Source of the DNA: CAVQBP01 sp963782475
Lineage (GTDB): Bacteria; Bacteroidota; Ignavibacteria; Ignavibacteriales; Ignavibacteriaceae
DNA: 64,000 nucleotides
Direction: 5' to 3'
Assembly: GCA_963782475.1 (NCBI GenBank)
Contig: CAWAJW010000008.1
Span: forward strand, 186,001 to 250,000
Of this stretch, positions 25,355-34,107 are shown one piece after another (the stretch's first letter is position 1; the number at the start of each line of letters is the position of its first letter). A program made the position numbers and the translations under genes. The notes below the pieces were generated by a model, which saw nothing but the letters and a program-made list of their open reading frames with translations, did no database searches and had not been told where the DNA came from.

Positions 25355-26512
25355 ATGTTAGAACATGCATTAAAAGGAAATAAAAAATATTGGGGATGGT
25401 TATTTCTTTTAGGTCTCCTAATAGCAATTGGTTTTTATTTTTACTTAAGGCAATTAAATTATGGTTTAGGGATAACCGGAATGAGCAGAAATGTTAGCTG
25501 GGGATTATATATTGCTCAATTCACTTTTATAGTTGGAGTAGCAGCTTCAGCAGTAATGGTTGTACTGCCGTATTATCTGCACAATTATAAAGAATTCGGG
25601 AAAGTTACAATACTTGGTGAATTTCTTGCAATTGCTTCAGTTATTATGTGCATCCTTTTTGTTTTTGTTGATCTTGGCCAGCCTTCCAGAGTTGCAAACA
25701 TTTTTTTATATCCTACATTTCACTCTTTGATGTTCTGGGACGTTCTTGCATTAAGCGGTTACCTTGTTATTAATGTTATAATTACCCGTGTAACGTTAAG
25801 TGCCGAACATAAATCAGCAGCACCTCCCAAGTGGATAAGACCCGTTATTATTCTTTCAATTCCCTGGGCAGTCAGCATACATACAGTAACTGCATTTTTA
25901 TTTTCAGGTTTAGCAGGGCGGCCTTTCTGGCTGACTGCTATTCTTGCCCCGAGATTTTTGGCATCTGCATTTTCTGCAGGTCCTGCTTTGCTGCTAATCT
26001 TCTGCTTGATATTAAAACGAATTTCAAACTTCGATCCTGGGAATGAAGCAATTAAAAAGTTAGGTCTCATTATTACTTATGCAATGTGTGTGAATGTATT
26101 TTTTATTTTAATGGAATTATTCACCGCAATATACAGCGGGATACCTGATCATAATTCTCATTTACAATATCTTTATATGGGACTCGATGGAAATGCAAAG
26201 CTGGTTCCATGGATGTGGACTTCTGCTGTTCTTGCTATTGCAGCATTAGTATTTCTAATTGTACCAAAATTAAGAAATAACCGGAAAATATTATTAGCTG
26301 CCTGCATAATTGTTTTTTTATCGATATGGATTGATAAAGGTCTAGGTTTGGTAATAACCGGTTTCATTCCAAATCCTTTTGGAAAAGTTATTCAATACTG
26401 GCCTACAATACCTGAATCATTAATTGCTTTAGGTATCTGGGCAGTTGGAATCTTTTTAATAACCATTTTTTACAAAATTGCTCTTTCGGTTAGAAGAGAA
26501 ATAGAAATTTAA
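25355..26512 (+). CDS. dsrP: DsrP, NrfD-like quinone-interacting membrane subunit
   Basis: 385 aa, about ten transmembrane helices in the NrfD/PsrC pattern, for example WGLYIAQFTFIVGVAASAVM near the N-terminus and a terminal helix before the basic end RREIEI. The repeated small/aromatic motif MFWDVLALSGYLV is typical. With DsrO it forms the second quinone module of DsrMKJOP. Nine bases after dsrO; the next gene begins 9 bp downstream, so the operon continues. Confidence 0.94.
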   Translation: MLEHALKGNKKYWGWLFLLGLLIAIGFYFYLRQLNYGLGITGMSRNVSWGLYIAQFTFIVGVAASAVMVVLPYYLHNYKEFGKVTILGEFLAIASVIMCILFVFVDLGQPSRVANIFLYPTFHSLMFWDVLALSGYLVINVIITRVTLSAEHKSAAPPKWIRPVIILSIPWAVSIHTVTAFLFSGLAGRPFWLTAILAPRFLASAFSAGPALLLIFCLILKRISNFDPGNEAIKKLGLIITYAMCVNVFFILMELFTAIYSGIPDHNSHLQYLYMGLDGNAKLVPWMWTSAVLAIAALVFLIVPKLRNNRKILLAACIIVFLSIWIDKGLGLVITGFIPNPFGKVIQYWPTIPESLIALGIWAVGIFLITIFYKIALSVRREIEI

Positions 26513-26521
26513 CATGTCAAA

Positions 26522-28279
26522 GTGTATAACGTAATAATTATAGGTGGAATGGCAGCAGGGTGTAAAGCTGCCGCAAGATTGAACAGGATATGTTCAAATT
26601 ATCATATAACAATAATAGAAAAAAAACCTTTTCTTTCTGTCAGCAGCTGCGGTCTTCCGCTTTATGCCGGGGGAGATATTGATGATTTTCTTGATCTGGT
26701 AAAGACTTCTTATGGCACGGTTCGCGACGAAAAATATTTCCGTGATGTAAAAGGTGTTAATGTACTTTTAAATACACTTGTAACGGAAATAAATGCTGAA
26801 AAAAAAGAAGTAGTCTGCTGTAATATTAATAATGAAACATTTACACTTTCATATGATGCATTAATTATTGCAACCGGATCAATTCCTAAAGAGCCGGCAT
26901 TCCCTTATCAAAGATCCTCTGCCGTTTCATTTTTCCATTCGCCTTTAGATTCAAAAAATTTTAAGGAAGCCGCTCAAAAAGGGGAAGTAAATAAAGCAGT
27001 TATAATCGGAGGAGGCTTTATCGGTTGTGAAATGATGGAAGCTTTAACTTCACTCTGGGGAATAGACACAATTTTAATTGAAAAGGAGGAATCATTATTA
27101 CCGGGATGTCTTGATCCCGAAATTTCATCTTACATCGAAAATTCTGTTAATCATAATAAAATAGAATTAATACTTTCAGCATCAGTTAATAAAATAGAAG
27201 CTGACGAAAATGGAAAGCCGGTTGTTTTTATAAACGATGATAAAAAAATCAAGACTGATTATCTATTCTTCTGCCTGGGAGTAAAACCGAATACGAAGCT
27301 TATAGCTAATTCAAATATAAAAACCGGAAAATATGGCGGAATTATTGTTAATGACCAAATGAGAACAAACATTCCTGATATCTGGGCTGCTGGTGATTGT
27401 GTGGAAATTAAAAACTTAGTTACGGATAAACCTGATTATTTTTCATACGGGTCTCTTGCCAACAGAATGGGAAGAGCAGCTGCAGATTCGATTGCCGGAA
27501 AGAGGGGAGCATTTAAAGGATCTGCCGGCACATTCTCTTTGAAGCTGTTTGATGAGATAATATGTGCAGCCGGTCTTACGGAAGAAAAAGCCAGAAAGTT
27601 AGGTTTTAAAACCGGAAGTGTAATCGGCAGCTGGCCTGACAGACCTGATTATTATCCCGGCATGAAAAACCTTTTTGGCAAGCTTGTATATGAACGTGCC
27701 AGCTTAAGATTATTAGGATTGCAGTTAGTTGGCGAAGGTGAAGTTACAAGATATATTGATGTCTTCTCCGAATTATTATCTATCAAAGGTACAATTGAAA
27801 ATTTAATCAATCTTGAGCATGGATATACCCCTGCTCATTCATCGCCGATTTCACCTTTAAATAATTTAGGATATATGGCAATAAACCAGGAGTGTGAAGG
27901 GATCAAAAATTTTAATCCTATGCTTCTTTCAACATTTAAGGGAATTTTTGTTGACGTTAGAGAACTAAATGAAGCCGATTCTAATCCTTTCACCGGAGAA
28001 TGTCTTCATATTCCGTTGCCGCGAATAAGGTTAAATCTCGATGAATGGAAAATGGATCAGTCTATTATGTTCATATGTCAAAAAGGTCCAAGATCTTATG
28101 AAGCTGCCAGAATATTTACGAATTACGGATATAAAAATATTTCTTATTTAGGCGGCGGAAATGAGTTATATAGTAAAATAATAAAATCGCACTATACTAA
28201 ACATCGTAATCATAATCTTAATCCTAATCTTACTCTTAATCCCAACGAGATTGAGACAAATTTGCTAAAGAAAGATTAA
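26522..28279 (+). CDS. CoA-disulfide reductase-like flavoprotein with C-terminal rhodanese domain
   Basis: 585 aa from GTG 26522. FAD site GGMAAG (8-13), redox Cys C43 in VSSCGLPLY, NAD(P)H site IIGGGFIGCEMMEAL, FAD contact WAAGDCVEI. A rhodanese domain follows (about 470-560) with a six-residue active loop starting at C519 (CQKGPRS). Such fusions (Npsr/CoADR-Rhd) reduce CoA persulfides or polysulfide. Directly after dsrP, it probably supplies or removes sulfane sulfur for the pathway. The last about 25 residues (KHRNHNLNPNLTLNPNE...) are encoded by an intergenic-type repeat and are probably not ancestral. Confidence 0.85.
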   Translation: MYNVIIIGGMAAGCKAAARLNRICSNYHITIIEKKPFLSVSSCGLPLYAGGDIDDFLDLVKTSYGTVRDEKYFRDVKGVNVLLNTLVTEINAEKKEVVCCNINNETFTLSYDALIIATGSIPKEPAFPYQRSSAVSFFHSPLDSKNFKEAAQKGEVNKAVIIGGGFIGCEMMEALTSLWGIDTILIEKEESLLPGCLDPEISSYIENSVNHNKIELILSASVNKIEADENGKPVVFINDDKKIKTDYLFFCLGVKPNTKLIANSNIKTGKYGGIIVNDQMRTNIPDIWAAGDCVEIKNLVTDKPDYFSYGSLANRMGRAAADSIAGKRGAFKGSAGTFSLKLFDEIICAAGLTEEKARKLGFKTGSVIGSWPDRPDYYPGMKNLFGKLVYERASLRLLGLQLVGEGEVTRYIDVFSELLSIKGTIENLINLEHGYTPAHSSPISPLNNLGYMAINQECEGIKNFNPMLLSTFKGIFVDVRELNEADSNPFTGECLHIPLPRIRLNLDEWKMDQSIMFICQKGPRSYEAARIFTNYGYKNISYLGGGNELYSKIIKSHYTKHRNHNLNPNLTLNPNEIETNLLKKD

Positions 28280-28302
28280 GATTATGAATAAGATTAAGAT
28301 GA
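28203..28302. repeat. CTTAATC-word inverted repeat overlapping the end of the CoADR-rhodanese gene
   Basis: The left arm (about 28203-28241) consists of tandem words AATCATAATC, CTTAATCC, TAATCTTACT, CTTAATC; the right arm (about 28273-28302) reads GATTAAGATTATG, AATAAGATTAAG, their complement. The left arm lies inside the coding frame and creates an Asn/Leu/Pro-rich tail; the right arm spans the stop and the gap before the next gene. The same words recur at 34041-34107. Confidence 0.6.
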
Positions 28303-28310
28303 AGTAAGCT

Positions 28311-29534
28311 ATGAATACCGAAATTTCTGATTTATTTGTAATAGGAATTAATTATAAAATCTCAACTTTTGAAGAATGGGAAAACTATCAGATAAATAGG
28401 AAAGAAATACGTTCTGCACTAAACTATATTAAGTTAATGGACAATGTTGAAGGTATAGTTATTATTTCAACATTTAATATGCTGGAGTTTTTTTTAGAGG
28501 TTAAACCGGGTACCAATCCATTTTTAATTATTAATGATTTCTTTTGCTGGCATGGAAAAATTGCTGTTCCGAAACGAAATCTTTTTTATTTATATAATGG
28601 AATTGAAGCCGCGGTACATCTCTTTAAAGTGGCTGCAGGTTTAAATCCAATGTTAATTGGTGACTATCAAGCATTGGATCAGCTAAAAAATGCATATAGC
28701 ATTGCATGTTCGGAAAAAACGGCCGGCAAAATTCTCCATAAATTATTTCATTATGCTTTCCGTGTGAGTAAACAGATAAAAGCTAAAACCAGGATTGGTT
28801 CCGGTAATAAATCATTAAGCGGAGCAGCATTCAAAATAATTGCGGAGAAATTCAAGAAAGAAGATCTGATAACTATAATAGGTGTAAATCAGAATACAAA
28901 AATTATTGCTGAGAAACTCAATCGAGCAGGATTTTCCCATCTGTTATTTGTAAATAGAACCCTTCATAAGGCTGAAGAATTAGCTGATAAATATAAAGGG
29001 GTTGCTTTCAGCTTAGACTTTATCGAAGAATCTCTGATAAGTTCAAAATGTATTTTTAGCTGTACGGGAGCACCTGGCTACATAATTAATAGTGAGCTTA
29101 TAAATAATATATACTTAAAAAATAAGCTTCCAAAATTAATAATTGATATGGCTCTGCCGCGCGATATCGATACAAAAAAACTTATTAAAGACATTGAAGT
29201 CATTAACCTGGAAGGGCTAATGAAAAATCTTGAAGCGGAAAAAGAAGAAATCATATTGGATTTACCTGAAGCAGAAAGAATTATCTTAAGCGAAGCTCAG
29301 ATTTTTGAAGCTTTGGATGAAGGGGAGGAAAATGACGGTTTATCATATTTCCATGAAAAAATAGAAGCGGTCCGTTTGCAGCTGCTGGATGAAATCCGGT
29401 TTCAAATTCCGGATGACCAGAATATTTTATTCGATAAATTTTCTCGGTCTCTAACTCACAGGATGAAATCAATAATTACCGGACAATTAAAACAACTCCA
29501 GTCAGGCATGGAATTAAATAAAGGAATACAATAA
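28311..29534 (+). CDS. glutamyl-tRNA reductase paralogue lacking the catalytic Cys
   Basis: 407 aa, with the full three-part GluTR layout: N-terminal domain, Rossmann domain (TIIGVNQNTKIIAEKL, VNRTLHKAEELA) and C-terminal dimerisation helices. The catalytic motif S-T-C-N-R-x-E reads S-T-F-N-M-L-E (53-59): F55 replaces the nucleophilic Cys and M57 the tRNA-contacting Arg. The downstream motif is GDYQALDQLKNAY instead of GEPQILGQVK. It cannot act by the known thioester mechanism. It lies between the CoADR-rhodanese gene and a kinase-like gene in the sulfate island; a role in siroheme/heme supply or protein binding is only guesswork. Confidence 0.8.
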   Translation: MNTEISDLFVIGINYKISTFEEWENYQINRKEIRSALNYIKLMDNVEGIVIISTFNMLEFFLEVKPGTNPFLIINDFFCWHGKIAVPKRNLFYLYNGIEAAVHLFKVAAGLNPMLIGDYQALDQLKNAYSIACSEKTAGKILHKLFHYAFRVSKQIKAKTRIGSGNKSLSGAAFKIIAEKFKKEDLITIIGVNQNTKIIAEKLNRAGFSHLLFVNRTLHKAEELADKYKGVAFSLDFIEESLISSKCIFSCTGAPGYIINSELINNIYLKNKLPKLIIDMALPRDIDTKKLIKDIEVINLEGLMKNLEAEKEEIILDLPEAERIILSEAQIFEALDEGEENDGLSYFHEKIEAVRLQLLDEIRFQIPDDQNILFDKFSRSLTHRMKSIITGQLKQLQSGMELNKGIQ

Positions 29535-29548
29535 TCCCGGGAGGCTCA

Positions 29549-30379
29549 ATGAACATAATAACAATTTCGAGAGGTTCTTTAAGTGCGACGGAAATGTTAG
29601 CCAGAAAAGTTTCCGAAAAATTAAACTGCTCTATTGTTACCAGGGAAGATGTAATCAAGGCAGCTGAAAAATACGGAATAAAAGAAACAGGCTTGGGCGA
29701 TTTATCTTTTATAGAGAAATCCCCTTCAATATGGGATAAGATGAGTGATAGAAGGAAACATTATCTCTCCTGTTTTCAAACAGCACTTTTGGATTTTGCT
29801 CTTAAAGGAGGTATTATATATCACGGTCACCTGGCGCAGTTCCTCCTTGGAGAAATACCTTTTGTACTGCGGACTTTGCTTACTACTCCAACAGAATTCA
29901 GAATAAAGACCCTCATGAAGGAAGGCGGAAAAACCAGGGAACAAGTAACATCTTATATAAAATTAATTGATGAGAGAAGAGAGAAATGGTCTCACTTCTT
30001 GTATGGCGTTGATTGGAAAAATCCTTCACATTATGATATAGTACTTAACCTGGAGAAAATTAAGATTGATCTTGCCGCAGAATTACTTGTTTCAATTGCA
30101 GCCAAAAAGGAATTTCAATCCAGCCCGGAATCTCTAAAGATAATAAAGAACCTTCATCTTTCGTCAAAGGCAAAAGTTTGCCTGCAGCAATCCCCTCGAA
30201 CTAAAGGAAGTGAAGTTGAAATAGATGCTGAGGCTGATTCCGGTTACCTTACGGTTAAAGGGAATACTCCAAGAGTAGGCTCAAGAATGTGGGAGAATGA
30301 TATCAAAAATGTCTTATCAAAAGTTGAAGGAGTAAAAACAATAAAAGTTGTTAAATCTATTGTGGGGTATTACGAATAG
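29549..30379 (+). CDS. cytidylate kinase-like protein with C-terminal BON-like domain
   Basis: 276 aa. The N-terminal about 190 residues resemble the cytidylate-kinase-like family (ITISRGS, then HGHLAQFLL and LTTPTEFRIKTLM); the usual GSGG nucleotide loop reads GSLSATEM, without the typical Gly/Lys, so kinase activity is doubtful. The C-terminal segment (about 205-276, VEIDAEADSGYLTVKGNTPRV... VEGVKTIKVV) looks like a BON domain. The gap to the GluTR-like gene is 14 bp. Proteins of this type appear near sulfate-reduction genes in other anaerobes. Substrate unknown. Confidence 0.65.
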   Translation: MNIITISRGSLSATEMLARKVSEKLNCSIVTREDVIKAAEKYGIKETGLGDLSFIEKSPSIWDKMSDRRKHYLSCFQTALLDFALKGGIIYHGHLAQFLLGEIPFVLRTLLTTPTEFRIKTLMKEGGKTREQVTSYIKLIDERREKWSHFLYGVDWKNPSHYDIVLNLEKIKIDLAAELLVSIAAKKEFQSSPESLKIIKNLHLSSKAKVCLQQSPRTKGSEVEIDAEADSGYLTVKGNTPRVGSRMWENDIKNVLSKVEGVKTIKVVKSIVGYYE

Positions 30380-30381
30380 AC

Positions 30382-30454
30382 GATACTCGATTCTAGATTC
30401 TCGATTAGGTAAAGAACATCAAATATCAGGGATCGAGTTTCCAGACCGAGTATC
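30382..30454. repeat. compact inverted repeat, TCGAT-word family (MITE-like)
   Basis: GATACTCG at 30382-30389 and CGAGTATC at 30447-30454 are exact complements, and the arms continue inward with matching words (ATTCTAGATTCTCGAT against ATCAGGGATCGAG). At about 73 bp with no gene, it looks like an empty version of the ends that flank the four-helix-bundle gene. It lies between the kinase-like gene and qmoA. Confidence 0.55.
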
Positions 30455-30493
30455 AAAAAAGAATTTATAAACAAAACTGAAGTGGAATAAATC

Positions 30494-31783
30494 ATGATAA
30501 AAAACGAAATGACGTCTGACTTATTGGTAGTAGGTGCGGGTATTGCAGGAATTACCGCTGCAGTTGAAGCCGCAGAAACAGGGATGAGCGTAATATTAAT
30601 TGAAAAGAACTCTTATATAGGAGGGAAGGTTACGCAGTTCAGCAAATATTTCCCCAAACTGTGTCCGCCTGCCTGCGGATTGGAAATTAATATCCGCCGG
30701 CTAAGAACTAATCCCTTAATAAAACTTTTTACCTTAGCTGAAGTTAACGATGTAGTAAATGAATCGGGTAAATATAAAGTTAATATAAAATTAAAACCAA
30801 GATTCATTAATAATCAATGTACATCATGCGGTGATTGTGTAAAAGTATGTCCTGAAAAAAGGAAGAATGATTTTAATTATAATATGGATGAAACCACAGC
30901 TATATATATTCCTTATGAAAATGCTTATCCTCAGAAATATATTATAGATAAAGAAACGTGTAAAGGAAGTGCCTGTAATAAATGTGTTGATGTTTGTAAA
31001 TATAAGGCAATAGATCTTGATCAGCCTGAAAGAATTTTTTCTTTGGAAGTAAGTTCAATTATATGGGCTGCAGGCTGGGAACCGTATGATGCTAAAAAAC
31101 TTGATGTCCTGGGTTTTGGAAAGTTTCCTGATGTTATCACAAATGTAATGATGGAAAGACTTGCTTCCTCTGATGGACCGACAGGAGGACAAATATTAAG
31201 GCCTTCTACCAAAGAAAAAATTAATAGTGCTGCATTTGTTCAATGTGCAGGTTCAAGAGATGAAAATCATCTTGAATATTGCTCATCGGTTTGCTGCATG
31301 GCTTCTCTTAAACAGACTCAATATATAAGAGAGCAGAATCCCGAAGCCGAAATCCATGTCCATTATATCGATGTTCGTTCAAATGGTCTCCTTGAGGATT
31401 TTTATAGAAATGTTAAGGGAGATGATAAAATACATTTCCACAGGGGTAAAGTCGGCAAAGTATCACAGGCTGATTCGGGCAAATTGATTGTGGAAGCTGA
31501 GGATTCGTTAACAGGCAAATTAATGAAGAATGAAGTGGAACTGGTTGTTTTGGCTACGGGAATGAAGCCGGCAGCAAAAAATTTACCGGTTGATAATTCA
31601 GTAATTGATGCGAATGGCTTTCTGCATTTTAACGGGAATGGAAGTAATTACCCGGGACAATCCGGCTGTGGAGTAATAACTGAACCAAAAGATGTTGCTT
31701 CAACTGTTCAAGAGGCAACCGGTTCTGTGTTAAAAGCTATTCAAAAAATTAATGGGGATCTATCCCTTCGGGAAAGGAATTAA
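30494..31783 (+). CDS. qmoA: QmoA, HdrA-like flavoprotein subunit
   Basis: 429 aa. N-terminal FAD site VVGAGIAGITAAVEAA, the QmoA-type CPPACGLEI motif, a ferredoxin insert CTSCGDCVKVC and CKGSACNKCVDVC, and the second flavin region VQCAGSRDENHLEYC. With QmoB and QmoC it forms the quinone-interacting membrane-bound oxidoreductase that supplies electrons to APS reductase. The stop lies 4 bp before the qmoB start at ATG 31788. Standard length. Confidence 0.94.
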   Translation: MIKNEMTSDLLVVGAGIAGITAAVEAAETGMSVILIEKNSYIGGKVTQFSKYFPKLCPPACGLEINIRRLRTNPLIKLFTLAEVNDVVNESGKYKVNIKLKPRFINNQCTSCGDCVKVCPEKRKNDFNYNMDETTAIYIPYENAYPQKYIIDKETCKGSACNKCVDVCKYKAIDLDQPERIFSLEVSSIIWAAGWEPYDAKKLDVLGFGKFPDVITNVMMERLASSDGPTGGQILRPSTKEKINSAAFVQCAGSRDENHLEYCSSVCCMASLKQTQYIREQNPEAEIHVHYIDVRSNGLLEDFYRNVKGDDKIHFHRGKVGKVSQADSGKLIVEAEDSLTGKLMKNEVELVVLATGMKPAAKNLPVDNSVIDANGFLHFNGNGSNYPGQSGCGVITEPKDVASTVQEATGSVLKAIQKINGDLSLRERN

Positions 31784-31787
31784 AATT

Positions 31788-34030
31788 ATGGCCATTGAAA
31801 CAAAGGTTGGCGCTTATATATGCTCCGGATGCGGAATTGGTGAAAGTATAAATTGCGATCAATTAATCCAGGTAGCATCCAAAGAAAATAAAGTGCCGGT
31901 TTGTAAAGCTAGTCCCTGGTTGTGTAGTGAAGAAAGTGTTGCGATGATAAAAAGTGATATCGAGAGTGAAAAGCTGAACCGTGTAATAATCGGTGCTTGT
32001 TCACAAAGATTTTTAGCAGATGTTTTCAAGTTCAGCCGGGAAGTTTTTGTTGATCGTGTTAACTTAAGGGAAAATGTTGCCTGGACTCATAAACCCGGTG
32101 ACGAAGATACACAAATGCTTGCAGAAGATTATATAAGAATGGGTATCGCAAAAGTAAGAAACTGTGAACCGCCTGTACCTTTTCAAAAAGATATTAATGA
32201 AACTATTTTAGTGGTCGGCGGGGGAGTAGCGGGAATGACATCTGCTTTAGCGGCGGCAAATGCCGGCTTTCATGTTGTCTTAACTGAAAAAGAGAATAAT
32301 CTTGGGGGATGGGTTGGTAAATTATATAAAATTCCTCCAACTAATTCACCATACCAGGAGCCGGAGCTTCCAAAGATTAATGAATTAATTTCTGAGGTTG
32401 AATCCCATAAAAATATTAAAGTAATAAAATCCTGTTCAATAGATAAAATTTCAGGCGAGCCCGGTAATTTTAATGTTATGCTTAATGTAAATAATTCAGG
32501 AACAGAGAATTTAATTGCCGGCGCAATAGTTCAAGCTACCGGAGCAAAACCGTACGCTCCAAGTAATCTTGGTGAATTAGGCTACGGAAAATTTGAAAAT
32601 GTAATAACCAGTATACAATTAGAGGAATACTTCCATATAAAAGCTGAAAATAATAATGGAAGTAAAAATATTTTTAATAGCAGACCTGTTAAAAGTATAG
32701 CTTTTTTGCAATGCGCCGGTTCCCGGGATGAGAAACATCTGCCGTATTGTTCATCGGAATGCTGCTCGACCTCATTAAAACAGGTCTTATATATAAGAGA
32801 AAAATACCCTGATGCGATGATCTATGTTATTTACAGAGATATACGAACGCCGGCCCAGAATGAACTGTTTTACAAAAGAGTTCAGAATGAAGATAATGTC
32901 TTTTTTACAAAAGGCGATGTAGTTAATGTCAGCAAAAATGGAAATGATTCAATACTTATTGATATTGATAATACTCTTTTAGGCGAAAAGATTCAAATAG
33001 AATCTGACATAGTAGTTTTAGCAAACGGAATGGTTCCATCAACTTTGGTTGGGGATATCGAAACCGCAGCTAAAGAGAAGGGAAAACAGCTGATGGGAAA
33101 AAAGCAGCAGCATCTGCTGAATCGGGAGCAAAGATTTTAAACCTTGCCTACAGGCAGGGAACCGATCTTCCGACATTAAAATATGGATTCCCTGAATCCC
33201 ATTATATTTGCTTCCCGTATGAAACCAGAAGAACCGGTATTTATGCTGCAGGGTCTGTAAGGGCTCCCATGGATATTACCATGAGTAAGACAGATGCTTT
33301 TGGCGCAGCGTTAAAAGCCATCCAAGTTATTCAAACTTCAAAAGAAGGCAAAGCAGTTCACCCGAGATCAGGTGATCAGTCTTATCCTGATTTCTTCCTT
33401 CAACGATGTACTCAATGTAAAAGATGCACAGAAGAATGCCCCTTTGGAACACTGGATGAAGATGCGAAAGGCACGCCTTTACTCAATCTTACCCGTTGCA
33501 GAAGGTGTGGTATTTGTCTTGGCGCCTGTCCGGAAAGGATCATTTCATTTAAAGATTATTCAATCAATATGATCTCTTCAATGATTAAGTCAATTCAAAT
33601 ACCTGATGAATTTGAAGAAAAGCCGCGAATACTTGCATTCCTATGTGAAAATGATGCCTATCCTTCACTGGATATTGCAGGGAGAAACAGGCTTCAATAT
33701 GATCCGAATATTAGAGTTATTCCAGTCAGGTGTCTTGGATCTGTAAATACTGTCTGGATTGCAGATGCACTTTCAAGAGGATTTGATGGTATTCTTATGA
33801 TCGGCTGCAAATACGGGGATGATTATCAATGCCATTACATTAAGGGGAGTGAACTTGCCAGCAAACGGATGGAAAATGTACAGGAGAAATTGAAGCAGCT
33901 TGTTCTTGAACCGGAGAGAGTAAGACTTATAACTCTCTCAATTGATGAATATGAAAAAATTCCTCAGATTTTTAATGAGTTTGTTGAAGAAATTACAGAA
34001 ATAGGGTTTAATCCTTATAAAGGAATGTAG
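31788..34030 (+). CDS. qmoB: QmoB, HdrA/MvhD-like flavoprotein, split by a -1 frameshift
   Basis: Two frames together encode a complete QmoB of about 747 aa, the family's usual size. Frame 1 (31788-33140) has YICSGCGIGESINC, FAD site VVGGGVAGMTSALAAAN and QCAGSRDEKHLPYC. Frame 2 is readable from about 33104 to 34030 and continues the flavin domain (LNLAYRQGTDLP, CFPYETRRTGIYAAG), then CTQCKRCTEEC and CRRCGICLGAC clusters and a C-terminal MvhD/HdrD-delta-like domain (ILMIGCKYGDDYQCHY). The frames join at the heptamer A AAA AAG (33098-33104). Either programmed -1 frameshifting or a one-base loss in the A run explains this. Confidence 0.85.
33098..33104 (+). other. in-phase A AAA AAG slippery heptamer in qmoB
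   Basis: In the upstream reading frame the codons are GGA AAA AAG, so the heptamer is in the canonical phase for tandem -1 slippage, as in E. coli dnaX. After slippage the next codon is GCA at 33104, which is exactly the frame of the downstream half. A purine-rich GAGAAGGGA lies about 14 bases before it, and a 6-bp stem with triloop (CAGCAG/CTGCTG, 33105-33119) follows with no spacer. A homopolymer deletion (7 A to 6 A) would give the same picture. Confidence 0.5.
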
Positions 34031-34040
34031 TATACAAAGC

Positions 34041-34107
34041 ATTCTTAATCTTATTCTTACTCTTACTCTTAATCGATTATTAGTAAGATTATGATTAAGA
34101 AATTATG
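34041..34107. repeat. CTTAATC-word inverted repeat after qmoB
   Basis: The left arm has tandem words ATTCTTAATC, TTATTCTTAC, TCTTACTCTTAATC; the right arm has AGTAAGATTATG and ATTAAGAAATTATG; the centre is ATCGAT. Same word family as 28203-28302, so the two copies bracket the GluTR-like, kinase-like and qmoAB genes. No clean T-tract, so it is not a standard terminator. Confidence 0.55.
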
